Source: Volvox africanus
Taxonomy: Eukaryota; Chlorophyta; Chlorophyceae; Chlamydomonadales; Volvocaceae
Direction of reading: 5' to 3'
DNA length: 64,000 nucleotides
Assembly (NCBI GenBank): GCA_030268105.1
Contig: BSDZ01000021.1
Location: 744,001-808,000 of the forward strand
The position numbers and the translations under genes are program-made. Below are positions 1 through 18,558 of the stretch, in pieces (position 1 is the first letter of the stretch; every line of letters begins with the position of its first letter). Under the pieces are notes generated by a model. The model was not told the DNA's origin and did not search any database. It was given only the letters and a program-made list of their open reading frames with translations.

Positions 1-52
1 TCCGCTTACCTTCATTATCTATCACCGCGAAAGCTTTGTCTGACTCGAGCAG

Positions 53-3000
53 CTGCATCATGGAACCGGCACTCCGCAGGGATCCGGTGGCAGCAGGCGG
101 CACGATGCCTACAACTCCCTGGCCGGTTCGCGGTCTCAGTCCCGTACTGGCGCAGAAGCGGACTATCGGCGGCCGTTCCTGGAGGGATGGTGTTCCGATG
201 CGGAGCGGGACTACCGCAACCAGGTGGGCAGGTGCTTGGCGCCCATTGGCCCTGCGCCAATGTCTGCGCCACCCCGCATTGCGTAGGTGTCTTGTCTATT
301 CTCTGTGTGCGCGCGGTTGCTAGGGACCAAGGCTCATACACAAAAATGATAAACAAAAGCAGCAAGAAGATATCCGTAATCTACGGTATGGCCTAATCGC
401 CTTAGGGTACTTATCGCTCGATTTTACATTATTCCTTGGATCCTGAATCCTGGATGCTGTCTAGATACCGCCAGTGAGAAATACCTCCGTACCTCCATCA
501 ACGGTGAAAGGGGGCGGGCTAAGGGTCACGTGACTGAGTTGCCGTCCTTCCGAGAAGCGCTCCGGTAGGTGCTTTCATGCGGTGTTGACACTGACATCTG
601 ACGCACCCACGTGCAGGTCAGTGGAGCTTGTAGCCCCGCCCGCCCGGTCTTCCCCACCATCGCAGCGGCAGCCCACTGCTACAACCCTCCGAACGTCGTG
701 CCGATATCAAGCGGTGGAGCATACGGCAGTCGCAATGTCGGCTTTGCCGCCGTCAATAAATCGACCAGCAGCAGTGCAGGGATGGCAGTCCTTACGTCGC
801 CCAGGGTATCGGATACCCAAGCAGCTACAGCCGCTATGCACGGTGCTCAGCCAGCAGTAGCACCAGCGCAAGCGCAAGCGCCGGTATTGGTCCCGCAGAT
901 CCTCAGTCACACGCTGCTGTTGTCTCCCAACACGTCTCCCACTATTGACCTCTCCGGGATTGCGACCAGGGTATTCAACTCCCCGACGCCGCCGTCAGCC
1001 GCCATCGCTATCGGCAGCAGCAGCCGCAGCAGCAGCGCCAGCGGAGGAGGAGGAGCAGGATTCTTGAATGCTGCGATTGGCGGCGCGGCAGTAGCTGAGG
1101 CGGCGGTTGGGCTCGGAGAGCTACTGCAGTCGGGGGATCGTGGGGAGGTGCCTCTGGGGAGATGCAGCGCTGGCGGAGACGGTCCGGTCCAGGGGAAAGA
1201 TGTACGCATGGGTGGGGCAGGGGCTTCTGTCACGTCGGCGGCCGTGGCGGAGCGGTTCCATACTGTACGTGAAGCCGTCGATGAAGCCGCGGTGGCTGCA
1301 GCGGAAGGGCCATCCAGTGGTGCAGATAACGTATCCTCTTACGAGAGCTTCTGTAACATGAGCATCAGGGTCAGAGTAATGCCAAGAGTGGACTTCAACT
1401 CGGGCGGCGACGGCGCCGCTGGCATGATCGCCCTGGATGTCGATGACGGCGGCGCCGGAAGCAGCCGGGAACCCTCCCTTATGGCGGACTCCGTGCGTTC
1501 CGAGTTGTCCTTCCACAGCCTGCTCACCCCGGGAAGCTTTAAATCGTAAGTTAGCACTTTTATGTCTGCGCCGGTTTTTTTTATGTATGCATTGACATGA
1601 GGTTGTGTGTGTGTGATGTATGTGTATGTTTGTGTTTAGGCCCCAACGTCGGTGTCGCGTCGGCTTTCCGGAGCTTGTTTTCTTTTGCCCTCAAGTCGGA
1701 GGGACTTAGGTTGGTCTTATGGTCTTAGTCAAGGTTTGCGAGGTAGGGAATGAATCGGATGTTTCCGTCACAGCTCTCTAAGTGTCCGTTTGAAAGGCTG
1801 TGCTACAACACGATTCGTGCGTGCGGTTGAGGCCGACGGGAGGACGTGGCGGCTGGGTTTGTAAGCGGTTCAAAGGCGCTCTTGCTGCCTCGTTCGCGCA
1901 TACGGCGATAGTTGACTTCAGCGAGATCTTATCGCAGTAATGCGTAATCCTCATGTTTGACTGTTTCTACGGATTCTGCATGCCCCGATAGGGTCCAGTC
2001 GCGCTCATTCAGCCGGGTAGGTTCTTCCAGCAGTTGCGGGTCCGGGCGCGGTGGCGGCAGCAGCAGTGGCACTGGCGGCGGTGCGCTCGCGGCAGTAGCA
2101 GCGGCGGCGTCGCCGCCTCTAGCTCTGCTGCCCTTCCTTGAGGAGGAATCTACCGAGGAAGATGATGTCGTCAGCGAGCCGGACACACCCAAGTTGCATC
2201 CACAGACGCAGCAAGCGACTCTGGACCACCCACCGCCATTGCTGTATCCCGTCTCATCGGCGCCGGTCGCAGTGCCTCCAGCTGAGTCGCCAGTGATCAC
2301 AAGTGATCCCCCCATCCTATGCAGGGATAGCAGTAGCAGCGGCCTCACAGCGTCGTCTCACGGCAGCTCCAGCGTAGGCACCACGTTTTTGCAGCCATCG
2401 TTATCAACCCGCAACTTCCACATCATCTCTCCGTCAGAGCAGTTACCTGACACCTCTGCGGCAGCTGCCGCCGTCGCCGCCGTGCCAGCAGTAGCAGCAG
2501 TTGCGTCAGGTGCTGCCGTGGTATATCCCAATGGCATACATGGCCACATGGCAGTTGGCAGCGGAAGTGGTGGAGATGGCGGTTTCGGAGCGCGTGAAGG
2601 AAGCAGGTGGCGGCCGTTTGAGCCACCACCTGCAGCAACAGCATCAAGTCCTCGGGAGCTGCCCCCGCAGCTGACGGCTGTCAGCACGAGCCTCGACCCG
2701 AAGAAATTCCGGTGCGAGATTAACGCACTACGTGCGTACAAGGGTATTAGGGTACTTTTTAAGTATTTGGTAAGAGGGTGAGTGGGCCGTCAACGGCCTT
2801 TTCCCTTCCCTGACTTTCCGCATCTTTCTGCTTGCATCTTTGGACCATCCCCGCATAGCCCCTCTGATGCGCCTCAACCATGTATATCTGTTGTTAGGAG
2901 TGAGCAACACTCATATACGAATGAATGACAGAGCAAGTAATACGGCCCAGGGAGGGGCCGGGCGCTTTGCTGACTTTAACATCTGTACGCCGTCGTCCGA

Positions 3001-5930
3001 TTCCTGCGGGGGAGCAGCTGAACCACCTAAGCCGGGAATGGGCTCTCCTCCCGGCCGCTGCCCCTGCCTTTGACTCTGACTCTGACTCCCTCCCTGCCTC
3101 TGCCCCTGGCCCTGCACCTGCCGCGGCTCCTGCACCTGTGCCAGCTTCCTGTGTTTGAACATGGCCTGGATTCCCGGGGTCCTGGCGCTCACGGACTGCA
3201 CCATGGGCCTAGCCTCAGGCATGACCATCAAGTTCTTTCCCATCTTTTTCAAGGACGCGGTAAGGGTAGCGGATGCAGGGTAGGATGGCCATCATGGGCG
3301 TCATGCCAGCTAATCAGGCGATGGTGGAACCCTCATGTACTCTTTCAACATGAAGAAAACTCGGCACGCGGTGGAGAATTGGAGGAATTGATGGAACGCG
3401 TTTCCGTCCCCGGACCTGCTTTTTCCCCGAAGCGCGACCCCCCCACGTGCATGTTTCCTTAACCCGCCTCCCGGCCCCCTCCACGAATCACGGCCATTGC
3501 CCAGGTCCAATTGGCACCCATGTATGTCAACCTGATGTACTGCGCCATCCCGCTGTGTCTCTCCGCTGCCGCCTATTTGGCGCAGCGCGAGTCGCGGCTG
3601 CTGGGTCGAGTGCAGACTATGGTGCTGAATCGCGGTATCGGAATCAGTCTGCTCTATTGGATTGCCACGCACACGAACGTGAGGAAGGGGGAAGGTGATA
3701 GGGGCAAAGCAAAGGGTAAAACGGAGGGTACATTCAGTGACGGTATCCCGAATATCGAGGTAACCGTAACCGCTTTCCTGTGGACGCGGTATAACTAGCT
3801 TAGAATCATTTTTCCAGAGACCTCAAAGATTGCGTCTCGAACTTAACATCAGAGGGCCTTCCGCTTCCTCCCTACTCTCACGAGACGCGCATAGGATCCG
3901 ATCCCGCCGCCTTGCTCTCCAACGTTGGGGACGTTAAAGGGTGTTCCCGTGACAGGTTTGCTGCTGTCTCTGTTGTGATGAGCGACACATGGATAAGGAA
4001 ATGAGGAAGAAAGAAGTAACACCGCGAGGGCGGGTTCTTTTCGTTCTAACACAACCCCTTGTGCGTGTAAGTTGTATTGTTTTCCCAGGCTTTCTTGTTC
4101 CCAACTTTCCCACGGTTCGGTGCCTCTCCGGCCCCTCCCTCTCCCGCACCTCTCCGCTCCCTTTGCAGCGATGGCATGACCAGAGGCTGATGGTGCCTGT
4201 CTACATCGCCCGAACCTCCATCATGAACTCCATCTACCCACTCCAGAAGTCCATCCTCATGGTAAGATTGGGAGAGAGAGTGTGTGTGTTGTTTAATGAA
4301 GTTCTGGTGTTGCAAGGGATAGGGCGAGATAAGCGGTAATGTATACGACAGCCCAAGATATTGACGTAACCTCGAAGATAGGCACCGTCGATTACACATG
4401 TAACCTTCCCCCAGCGGCATGCAGCCCTTTCCTCCTCTTTTCCGGATTGAGAGGGTTAAGAGGGTTGGGCCAATGGAGGGCAAGGTTGAACCGCTTCCTT
4501 GCCCTCCATCGCACTGCAAATCGGGTGTCCTGGTGGGATAGTGTGGAGCTGAGACTGAGACTTGGGGGCTGATCGGGAGAAGAGAAAGTGGGGAAGGAGG
4601 TGTAGCGACCGGGGAGGAAGGTGTGCCTGAGTGGGGGCCAGTGAGTTTTGGCCTGGTGGCATGCCGTACTCCGCCAGCCCATATGGCACTACCGGTAGTA
4701 GTTGTGAGTTCCCCCTTCAGGATGTTTGCGGTGTCCTGGGGGCTTTACCGTTGGCGAGCCCACAAGGCGACACTACTAAGTACCTTGACAATACAGGGTA
4801 TTGGCTGTTATGCGTGTATGCCCTCAGGACTTTGTTCCCAAAGAGCGTCGTGCTGCCTGGAACAGCCTAGAGTCAGTGACGAGCTTCGGCTGGAGTGGCA
4901 GTGCAGCACTGGGCGGCTGGCTCATCCACAGGTTTGGGTTCCAGGTCAGTTGGGCAGAGCTGACCGCAGTTCGCAGTTTGCACCGAAAGTGAAGCCGTCG
5001 TGGAGGCGGTGGTGCCGGCGGCATTGTCGAAAGCTGTGCCTAAATCCCTAAGAACATAGGTAACTCTCCATTGTGCTCGCAAAGTGCAAGTGCAAATCGC
5101 AAATCAAATTTTTTTTCGTGCTTATTGTAGGTCTCATTGTTTGGCCATAGCCACGGTGAAAGCTCCCGGCGAAGCCATTATGTGTGTAAAGCCAACGTCA
5201 CAGCAGCTGCACCTACCTTCTCGACTTTGTGTCCGTGTATCCCTGTGCCCTAACTCACCACCACCACCACCCTGTTTCCTTCCCTCTCCCCACTGTCGCA
5301 ACCAGACCACTTTCCTCATCACGGCTACAATGCAGGTAATGCTGATAGGATGCGTGGACGTTGTACGACAGAGTCCTGAGGAAAAGTAATTGCGTGTGGG
5401 TCGCATTCGGCACAACTCGCTTCCCACGTCATAAGGCCGTCCTGTGGCCTGACCTTCATTTCGGTAATCGGCCAACCCATGCCTACTCCGCCTTGCCACC
5501 TCACCGTTCCTTCCGTTCTTGTGCTGGTATGTGTGTACTGGGTTGTATGTGTGTGTGTTGTGTGTGCGCGCGCGCTCGTCCCTGCAATCGACCGTCCGGG
5601 CTTGCATCATAATTCATTGTTCCTGAGGTTTGGTCAGCGGCGTATGCTGTCCCTGCCCCTTGTTGGCATTATCTGCCGATCTTCTGTCGATTTATATGTT
5701 ATCCCCGTTCCCCTCCCCTCCCCTCCCATCTTCTTTCCCTGTCGCAGTGCATAGGCTGGGGTCTATCAATGATGCTATTGCCGATCGTTCCCCGAAAGGA
5801 AGCGGGGCTCCAGGCCACATGTCAAAAGGCGGCCAGTGCTTCAGTGACGGCCGGGGGCACCAGTGGCCGTGCTGGCAGACACAACAGCCCCGTGGCTCAA
5901 TCATCGCCCGCGTCGTCGGGGCGCCGGTGA
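53..5930 (+). CDS. MFS transporter, C-terminal half with giant cytosolic loop (5' end outside window)
   Basis: Membrane transporter of the major facilitator superfamily; substrate unknown. Exons 53-223, 617-1545, 1992-2777, 3145-3259, 3505-3678, 4169-4261, 4828-4944, 5306-5335 and 5748-5930 join in one frame to give 865 visible residues ending at TGA 5928. Residues 1 to about 630 are Ala/Ser/Gly/Pro-rich and should be the central loop between TM6 and TM7. TM7 to TM12 follow: GLASGMTIKFFPIFF (TM7 region), a segment ending in ISLLYWIATHTN, VPKERRAAWNSLES with WSGSAALGGWL, and TTFLITATMQ leading into CIGWGLSMMLLPIV. A Ser/Ala-rich tail of about 45 residues ends the protein. TM1-6 are not in the window, so the start codon must lie upstream. 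The acceptor of the third exon is ambiguous: 1992, 2012 and 2022 all keep the frame. One exon is only 30 nt. The family call is firm for exons from 3145 on; the loop exons rest on splice phase and open frame. Confidence 0.8.
4473..4509. repeat. 13-bp perfect inverted repeat in an MFS intron
   Basis: Arms 4473-4485 (atggagggcaagg) and 4497-4509 are exact reverse complements with an 11-nt loop, inside the intron between exons 4169-4261 and 4828-4944 of the MFS gene. It could form a hairpin in the pre-mRNA. No function is visible. Confidence 0.8.
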
Positions 5931-8713
5931 GGGGCCCCCAGTGCGGCAAGTTGCGACCGGTTGAGCGTTTGCTAGGGTTACACCACATGGCATATAACGA
6001 TCATTTTTGGGAGGAAGAGGTCATGAGGCTCTGAGTGTTGCGCCTTGAAGAGGGGTTTATTCTTGTCTATGTCGCCGCGCAGGATTTGTGTGATATGATG
6101 CTGCTGCTGTTTTTCCGTGTTCCTAACGCTCTGAACTATGCGACATGGAGGTCTCGGAAGACCTATAATGCCGCCTGTGGTGCTGTTTAGCCGACCCGAA
6201 GGGGAAATGGCACAGTGGCAAAATGAATACTTAGAAAGGCCACAAGAACTAGTCCACGTGGGTTTGGCGAGGTGCGCCTTTGATTTTTCGGAGCAGCACG
6301 AGCAGCATGCTCAGCTGTGAGGCCCTTGCTACATCGCGACCCGAATAGCACAAGTAACAATATTGTTCATCACCTTAAAATGCTTCTTGCTGGAGGTATG
6401 GGTGTTGAGAGTGCAACATATCGGTATTTTGCTCTGTTTGTGCAGACGGACGGCAAACCCGGTTGGTAAATTTGTTAGCTTATATGTGTTAGAAGGCGCG
6501 CAGGCATCCAGCTCTTTTCCGTCGTCGATTAGAAGAAAGGGGTACGGAACATAACGGTGGAAAAAAGAGGCACGCCGGTCGTGAATGTGTTGCCTCAGAA
6601 TTCGATTTACAACTGGGTCTCTTCATATCGCGTGATCGATTTCGCACGTGACGTGGAGAGGATAGAAACCATCTTAAAAAACTGTTTCGATTCAGGAGCT
6701 TATCAGAATGTAATGGGCCATGCGGCGTGTGTCCGCGCTGGTGCCCCGAGCTGGGTATCATGTTCCTCCTCTTCTTCGGCGAAACTGTTTCCAAACTGTC
6801 TCCAGGCTTGCCTCCCACCCATGGCACGTGGACCTGTAATGCAGCATGAGCTCGCCCCGATGGGGTTTTAGCAGGTCGTACTGGGTCAGCGGCCCCTACT
6901 GGCTACGCCTCGGGATACGAAACTCTAGATTCTCTGCTACGTCATGGTAATTATGGCCACATGCAAGCCAACCCCGATGTGGCCGGCCTTCGACAACAAG
7001 CTGCGGCGCAAGGTGTGAGTTGACCTAGCGTAGGGTCATTGATGGGGAGCGGGGTCGTGAATGGCAGTTGGACCAGGACCTTGCAAACGGTTAGCTATTA
7101 ATACGATACGTTGCCACACGCAGATATTACCACACGTGATATGACATGGAATTTCAGGAAAGAGGCGAAGAATCACACTATGCAGCATTGTTAGGGCACC
7201 GGGAAAGCCTGGAAACGTTTGTCGTAACGTTTTTGAAGTGTTGCGGATCAAGCGCCACTCATATCCTTCCTGACAAAAGGCCACGATCCAAAATGATGGA
7301 GTCTGAGGACCAGTTAAGCAGGTTTAGCTCTTGACCGCGCTATTCATGGCAACTGCCAGAGGCGCTTCTGGTCGACGCTAGGAAAGAGCGGGAAAGATAA
7401 CGGTAGACGTAGGCAGTGCAGGCCGCTGGTTCGATCGTGGGGCTCGCTCTTTGGTAGTTGCTTATGTCATGTGTTGAAAAAAAGGTAAGTCGTGGAGGGA
7501 AGATGATGGTTTTCATTCAGCCTGTTAGGTTAGTCGTTTATTTCATGAACTCGCGTTGAGTGAGCCTTAGTCCTGCTTCAATCCTACGTGTGGCAACGAC
7601 ATTTGATTAGGACAATAGCACCATACGAACTCGCTTCTATTACCGTAAATATCACGATTCATAATGGTTCCGCATGCTGTCGGGCCTTACACTGTCAGTC
7701 GCCGCAAAACAATCGAATATGCTGATTCGAAGGGTTTTTTATCTGTGTTCATGCGCCATAGAGGTACTTTCTACCTTCTTTACATGCACTGTAGTTGCGG
7801 GGCAGTTGCATTCAGTTGCAGTTTACAAACCAGTTCGACCACGATGCCTCGTCATTACGAAGGGAATAGTGCTGCGATGAGTTTAGGCAATCTGTGGATA
7901 ATTGAATACATTTCCCATTCCCAGTCCAATAAAGCGAGATCAGCTTAGGGTACAGGGTGGTACAAGTGTTGTACATGCGCTGGAAATATGCATGATCTTT
8001 TCAATCACTGCAAGTATAACAAAATAAATTTCAAGTAAACATTTTAAGACAATGACATGTATTTATTCCTCATTTCCTTCCAGTGATTTACTGCAAGGAA
8101 GGTATTATACAAATGCGGTATCTTCGATGTTAGTCGTACTTTCCTGGTTGGCGGAAATAGAACCCAAATGAAATCCTGCAACAATTCGCACTTAGTCCAG
8201 ACAATATTCTGATCAGAGCTGACCAAAAGCCAGACAAACAAGGGGGCCAGTTGCACGCTTGACAAAACAGGTAAAGTAATGAACAAGTAATAAAATAAAC
8301 GCGACATGTAAACCAGACAACCCTCGAAAAAGTTCACAAAGCAGAGATTGCGATTTGCGTTTGGTTGTGACCTTCTTCGGGTTTAATTAAACACCTTCGG
8401 ATAAATAAAGTAAGAATATAACAACTTGATTTATGGAAAATAATTGTTTTGACATAGAGCCCTTCGGCTGCAACCGGTTAGGTCCACTGACGATACCGGT
8501 ATCGGCCAAATCGCAGGATATGTGTTGTACGTCGTAAAACTTACGGAACATGCAAATATGCAAGGAAGACAAAGAAAGTGCATGATCGGAGTGTGCTTAG
8601 CCCCCCAGTAACTCAGTATCACGAGCTACGTAAGGTACACTTAGGCGCAGCGTTACTCGCTTCTTACGATGCCCGGGGTGCGCGCTAGCGTCTGCTGAGC
8701 TTTGCGCGTGTAC
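5931..8713. other. intergenic: MFS 3' flank and kinase 5' flank
   Basis: No coding exon with family character was found on either strand. The first part is probably the MFS 3' UTR, since a TGTAA motif lies at 6835. The part from about 7900 to 8450 is A+T-rich compared with the coding regions around it. Short open frames here (for example 6557-6871 and 8044-8337 on the minus strand) look like chance. The kinase promoter should lie in the last few hundred bases. Confidence 0.5.
6835..6839 (+). terminator. candidate poly(A) signal TGTAA
   Basis: TGTAA is the usual polyadenylation signal of Chlamydomonas and Volvox. This copy lies about 900 nt after the MFS stop codon and is the first I found on this strand there. 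It could be chance. Confidence 0.35.
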
Positions 8714-14178
<5,465 letters not shown>

Positions 14179-14428
14179 CCGACCAATGATGCTCACGCAG
14201 CCGCGGCGGCAGCTGTGGAAGCTGCGGCAGCTGTGGCAGGCGGTCGGTGTTCGTGTTGCCGTGCATACGCCCAGCCGGCAGGGCACGTTGCAATCCATTT
14301 TCCGTTTGTGCGTCTTTTTGTGGCCCTTCGCGGCGGAGGCTGGGGGGTTGGGGGCTTATGCTTTCCGAAGTACGAGGGTACCGAGAGCGTTTCAAGGACA
14401 GCTTCCAGTTCTGAGCCCCCGTTGCCCG

Positions 14429-14433
14429 TGTAA
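14429..14433 (+). terminator. candidate poly(A) signal TGTAA of the kinase gene
   Basis: TGTAA 251 nt after the kinase stop codon; a second copy lies at 14624-14628. Either could end the kinase transcript. Confidence 0.45.
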
Positions 14434-15156
14434 GGTCTTTTCCCGTGCTTACTACTAGCGATCGCCGTCGTCCTGTGAGGAAGCCGCGGGCTGTGTGCCG
14501 GTCTAAACCAAGGGTATATCATACAGTGGTGGTGGATAGGGTGGTGGATGTATTGGATGTGGTGGTTGCCGTTAGTGCGACGTGCATGGCACCATGATAG
14601 TGACATGCCAGCGGAGAGGTCCGTGTAAGAGGTTTTGGCAAGTGTGCCGATCTGTCGAAATTTATCTGGCCGTGTTTGGCGGCTTTGTTGGCGTGTTGAC
14701 GCATGATGAGGGGCGCACAAGAGTTTTGCAATGCAGGCTTACATGAAAGAGAATTTAGTCGCGGCGCTGTGAGTCGAAAGAATGTGGCGCTTTGATCATC
14801 AGCTGGGGACGGGGCCATGCAGCATTTAGGACGGGAACTGCAAAGTTTGTCTCCACCTTCACCTTCACCCTTCTCCCGTCTCTCAGCAGAGGGCGGCGAT
14901 GGTGGTGATGGTGATGAAGATGGTGATGACGCGCAGCCAGCCTTGAAGATCTTGCTCGTTATCTTAAGATATAATGAAGGGTTTTGGATGTCTTCAATGT
15001 CGCTAACATTATTGTAATGATATCCAGGGTGGTGCACTGTCGAGGGCGCACAGAGTCAAGAGGGAGTTCGTACGTTGCGAATGATTTAAGAATTGGGGTC
15101 ATATATGTTGGAGCTGTTGAGTAGTCCAATCTTATGTTGTGAACAGACATTGCCTG

Positions 15157-15179
15157 GGTATGGGGTATTTGGTAATTAT

Positions 15180-15227
<48 letters not shown>

Positions 15228-15250
15228 ATAATTACCAAATACCCCATACC
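15157..15250. repeat. perfect 94-bp palindrome around (AT)22
   Basis: Bases 15157-15203 are the exact reverse complement of 15204-15250. Each arm has a unique 25-nt outer part, beginning ggtatggggtatttggtaat on the left, and an inner half of an (AT)22 run at 15182-15225. There is no unpaired loop. It is followed directly by a second AT run and a GT run (to about 15282). The DNA could extrude a cruciform, or a transcript could fold into one long hairpin. It is not inside any gene I can call. Confidence 0.95.
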
Positions 15251-16426
15251 ATATATATATGTATGTGTGTGTGTGTGTGATTTTTGTTTTTTGACCAGGT
15301 GTGTGGTGATTGGACTTTGCCTGTTCATGACCGCTGCGGTCCCGTCCGGACGGTGTTTATATGGAGGCCCGGCACTGCAGGGAGGGCGACACGAAAAACG
15401 GATTGTGATTTCCCGCGAGGAAGTAACCTTGACGACGGCGGAACCGAGTGGAAATGGTGGCGCGAAGTTTCCGGCGGGCGTCGCCGTGGCAAGTTGCAGG
15501 AGTGGCTTTTCGCATGTGCACAGATCCTTAGGACGCGAAGGGGAGGGCAGGCTCCGAGCGTTTTCGAGCGGGTCGGAGCATTTCATTTCCGTCAGCTCAT
15601 CAATCTTTTATATGCTTAACCTAAATGTGGGTCTGGGGTTGTTACAGTTTGTGTTAAAGAGAAACGCTTAGTGACGAAAGATGTGTCTAGGATAGTATTG
15701 GTGGCATCGCCTGTTGCCTTGGGTGGTGGCCGGGAGCATGTGCAGCACGGGGCAACAGGGCGCAGGGGAGGGGGCTGCGATGGCCACGGCGTAAGACCCC
15801 CCCGCATGTTTCGGTGGACAGTGGAATCATGCCTTCGCCATTGGTACATTGGGACTTGTGAGACCTGCACCGGTGGGCGCTCCTCCGCTCCGTTCATCGT
15901 GGCTGGCATGACGGTATACGTTGCCGCGCAGCGTCGTCTGGGTGGAAGAGAAGAAGAGGTTGAGTCTCGCACGTCACCCGAATGGCCTGGCGCTTTGGTA
16001 ATACGGTTTGTCCGTCTCGTTATTGAACGTGGTATGTGATATGTGGTATGCCGACCTAGGGAAGGAGACTCTTCATCACCGGTTGACCTGGATCGCAGAA
16101 CGATCTAAGGCGTGTGTGCTGCTGCCCTGCGCTAACACTGCGCCGACACATGGGCATCTTGGGGTCCGAAAACAGCGGTCCACGCTCCTTTAGGTGGGAG
16201 GTCCTCTCTATCAGGGCTTCATTAGGTTCCGCACAAGTACTGGCGGGCAGTGATGGGCGCCGTGCTCTTCATGAAGCACAACGCGCACAATCGGCGTGTT
16301 GCCTTGTCCGTTGCCCAGCTGGGAAAAATGTAGACTAGATGGTTAGCTTTGCATAATATGGGCAAAAACATGTTGAGGCGGTGTTGCTTTGAGTTGGGAC
16401 CAACCGACTGCTGTTATCAGTGGCCT

Positions 16427-16450
16427 GAGGAGGAGGAGGAGGAGGAGGGG
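16427..16450 (+). repeat. GAG trinucleotide repeat
   Basis: About eight GAG/GGA units in a non-coding interval: a simple microsatellite. Confidence 0.85.
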
Positions 16451-18553
16451 GCTGAGCGCCCCGTAACGCAACAACAACCACAATAGGTGTGCAGCCTGTT
16501 GTGGTGTGCAGAAGACCACTCTCATAGTACGGTATTTCCGTCCAAGGGGGTACAACACAGGACCCCATTTACACGTGAGGAATTTCACAGCACCCTGACG
16601 TTTTGTGATGCTTAGGGTTTACCAAAATGTTTCAAAATAAAAATTATTGACAATAAGGAGGGGACGTTATTACAACAACACTAGACGGAATGGTGCGCCT
16701 CTCTCATCGTACAAAGAGCACTGAACAATTGATGACCTTCTAGGTGTTGCTGTCCAATCCCCCTGTTCCAAGGAACGCGCTAAACAGTTTGTGTTTATGA
16801 GTGACTTTGGTTCGTTGGAATACTGGGTCACGCTGCATCGCTCCTCCCAGAGATCCGTTCAATCGTATAAAGGTTCCCGGTAACGTGTCTTCCAGCGCAT
16901 TAACACACTGCCGTGGTTTTTATCCAAGGCCTTGTCCCAAGGTTTTTAAGACGACTGGCTATCCACGCGTGCTAGCTGTGTAAGGCCACACCTGTATTTG
17001 TTGCCTCATGTCATGCAGCAATGTCTACGTGTTAGCTGTACTTAATCATTCGCCAGATTCGGTTGCTTCTCCTCGCCACGTTTGTGGCCTGGGCAATTGA
17101 CATTACTTTTTGAGTAGTCTTCCTGACTTGTGCGCGGTACCGTGAGCTCTAAATATTTTTTTGTTGTTGCCGGCATCGAGAATTCGAGATAACTATTATT
17201 CGATCTGGTTTGTTCGGTGCTGGTTGGCTGTTGCGGTGGTTACCTGTGGGCTCATTGCTCGAGTCGCCCAAGGCCTCATGCTTGTGACTCCTAACCTGAA
17301 GCGTCAATTCTCTCTTCTGCTCCAAATACGGAAACAGAAAGTGACGCCCTGACTTGATTGCGTTCTTCCGCTGTATGATGTTTGGATAAGAATTGTTTTA
17401 TAAAGATTAGATACGACTCAGGTATTGACATGTTTTCTTCAACCGGGTTATGTGTCCAGTTTTGTTTTCCGCTAATGTACTCCTCCACGTAACGATCATC
17501 TGGCAAGAATCACCCACGCACCGTTCTAGCGTCCTACGCGGTGACGAGCAAGCATCATGTTGTGAAGGTCCGTCGGCTTCTTGGTGTTTGGAGCTTCCAT
17601 TCGCCCCCGCTTCTTGGTGGTGGTGGTGGTGGTGATAGTGGTGGTAGAGAGACTTAGTGAGTCTGAAGTCGTGTCTGGCGCACCCTTTAAGGACGGAGGA
17701 CGGGGGTAAGGAACTCATATCAGGTCAAAGTTATGCAAATGTCGCACATAATCGTGCGGTATTATTGTTGTTGTACATGCTAGCCAGCTTTGCCCCGTGC
17801 TCTCATCGAATATTCAGCCGACTCTGCCCATCCGTACGGATCTATCGTCGCTGTTGCACGATTGTACGGCTAAACATGGGTTGAAGACTTTATGGCCTAT
17901 TTTGCCACATGTCTCAGGCATGTCGGCTCGTGTTGAAAGGCGACGGAGAGATGGCGGTTGGAGTACGGCACATTAACAAAGCATCCGTTCAATTCGTGAT
18001 TACATGTATTGAAAACCGTCACGTGTCGTGCCATGAGTGGCGGATTTGCTGTAAATGCATTATGGTTCAGAGGTGCATGATGCACAAAGTACGGCAGCTA
18101 TCAAAGTATGGAACGTACGTAATCACTGCACTCTATCCGGCACCACTTTGCCGGTAAGCTTTGCAGCACTGAGCAGTTGATGATGTACGCAATGTAACCC
18201 TTTTTTTACATCGCATCACGCGTGACACGACTAAGGAGCTGTCGACCCATGCCATCCCAACCGTCGAATCCTTACTACCGCATGATAGCATTACAGGGGG
18301 CATCAACAAAACTGCGATGCCAGAAGTCACTTTGTCTCTCCACCATTCCCACGTCGCATACGGATGTGAAACCGTGCAAAGTAAACAAACACCACGACTA
18401 CTCGCCAGCCTTGATACACCACGTCCGAGGCTTAGATAAGAACAAATACACGCAGCAACAGCGCCCATCCCGGGAGCCCATCCCATCAACAGCGATTGGA
18501 AAGAATACACAATGCTGACGACCCAGCTCAGGTGGGACACCAATGGACTTCAA

Positions 18554-18558
18554 TTACA
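18554..18558 (-). terminator. candidate poly(A) signal TGTAA of the SOD gene
   Basis: Reads TTACA on the plus strand, so TGTAA on the minus strand, about 550 nt after the SOD stop at 19108. A further copy is at 18291-18295. A 3' UTR of this length would be usual for a volvocine gene. Confidence 0.45.

Noticed and set aside
7400..7465. tRNA-like T-loop (ggttcgatc)
   Set aside because: The bases after the loop cannot pair with the stem, and no acceptor or anticodon arm can be drawn.
15093..15671. 192-codon open frame on the plus strand
   Set aside because: It runs straight through the AT and GT repeats (Ile-Tyr and Val-Cys runs) and has no family motif or splice partner.
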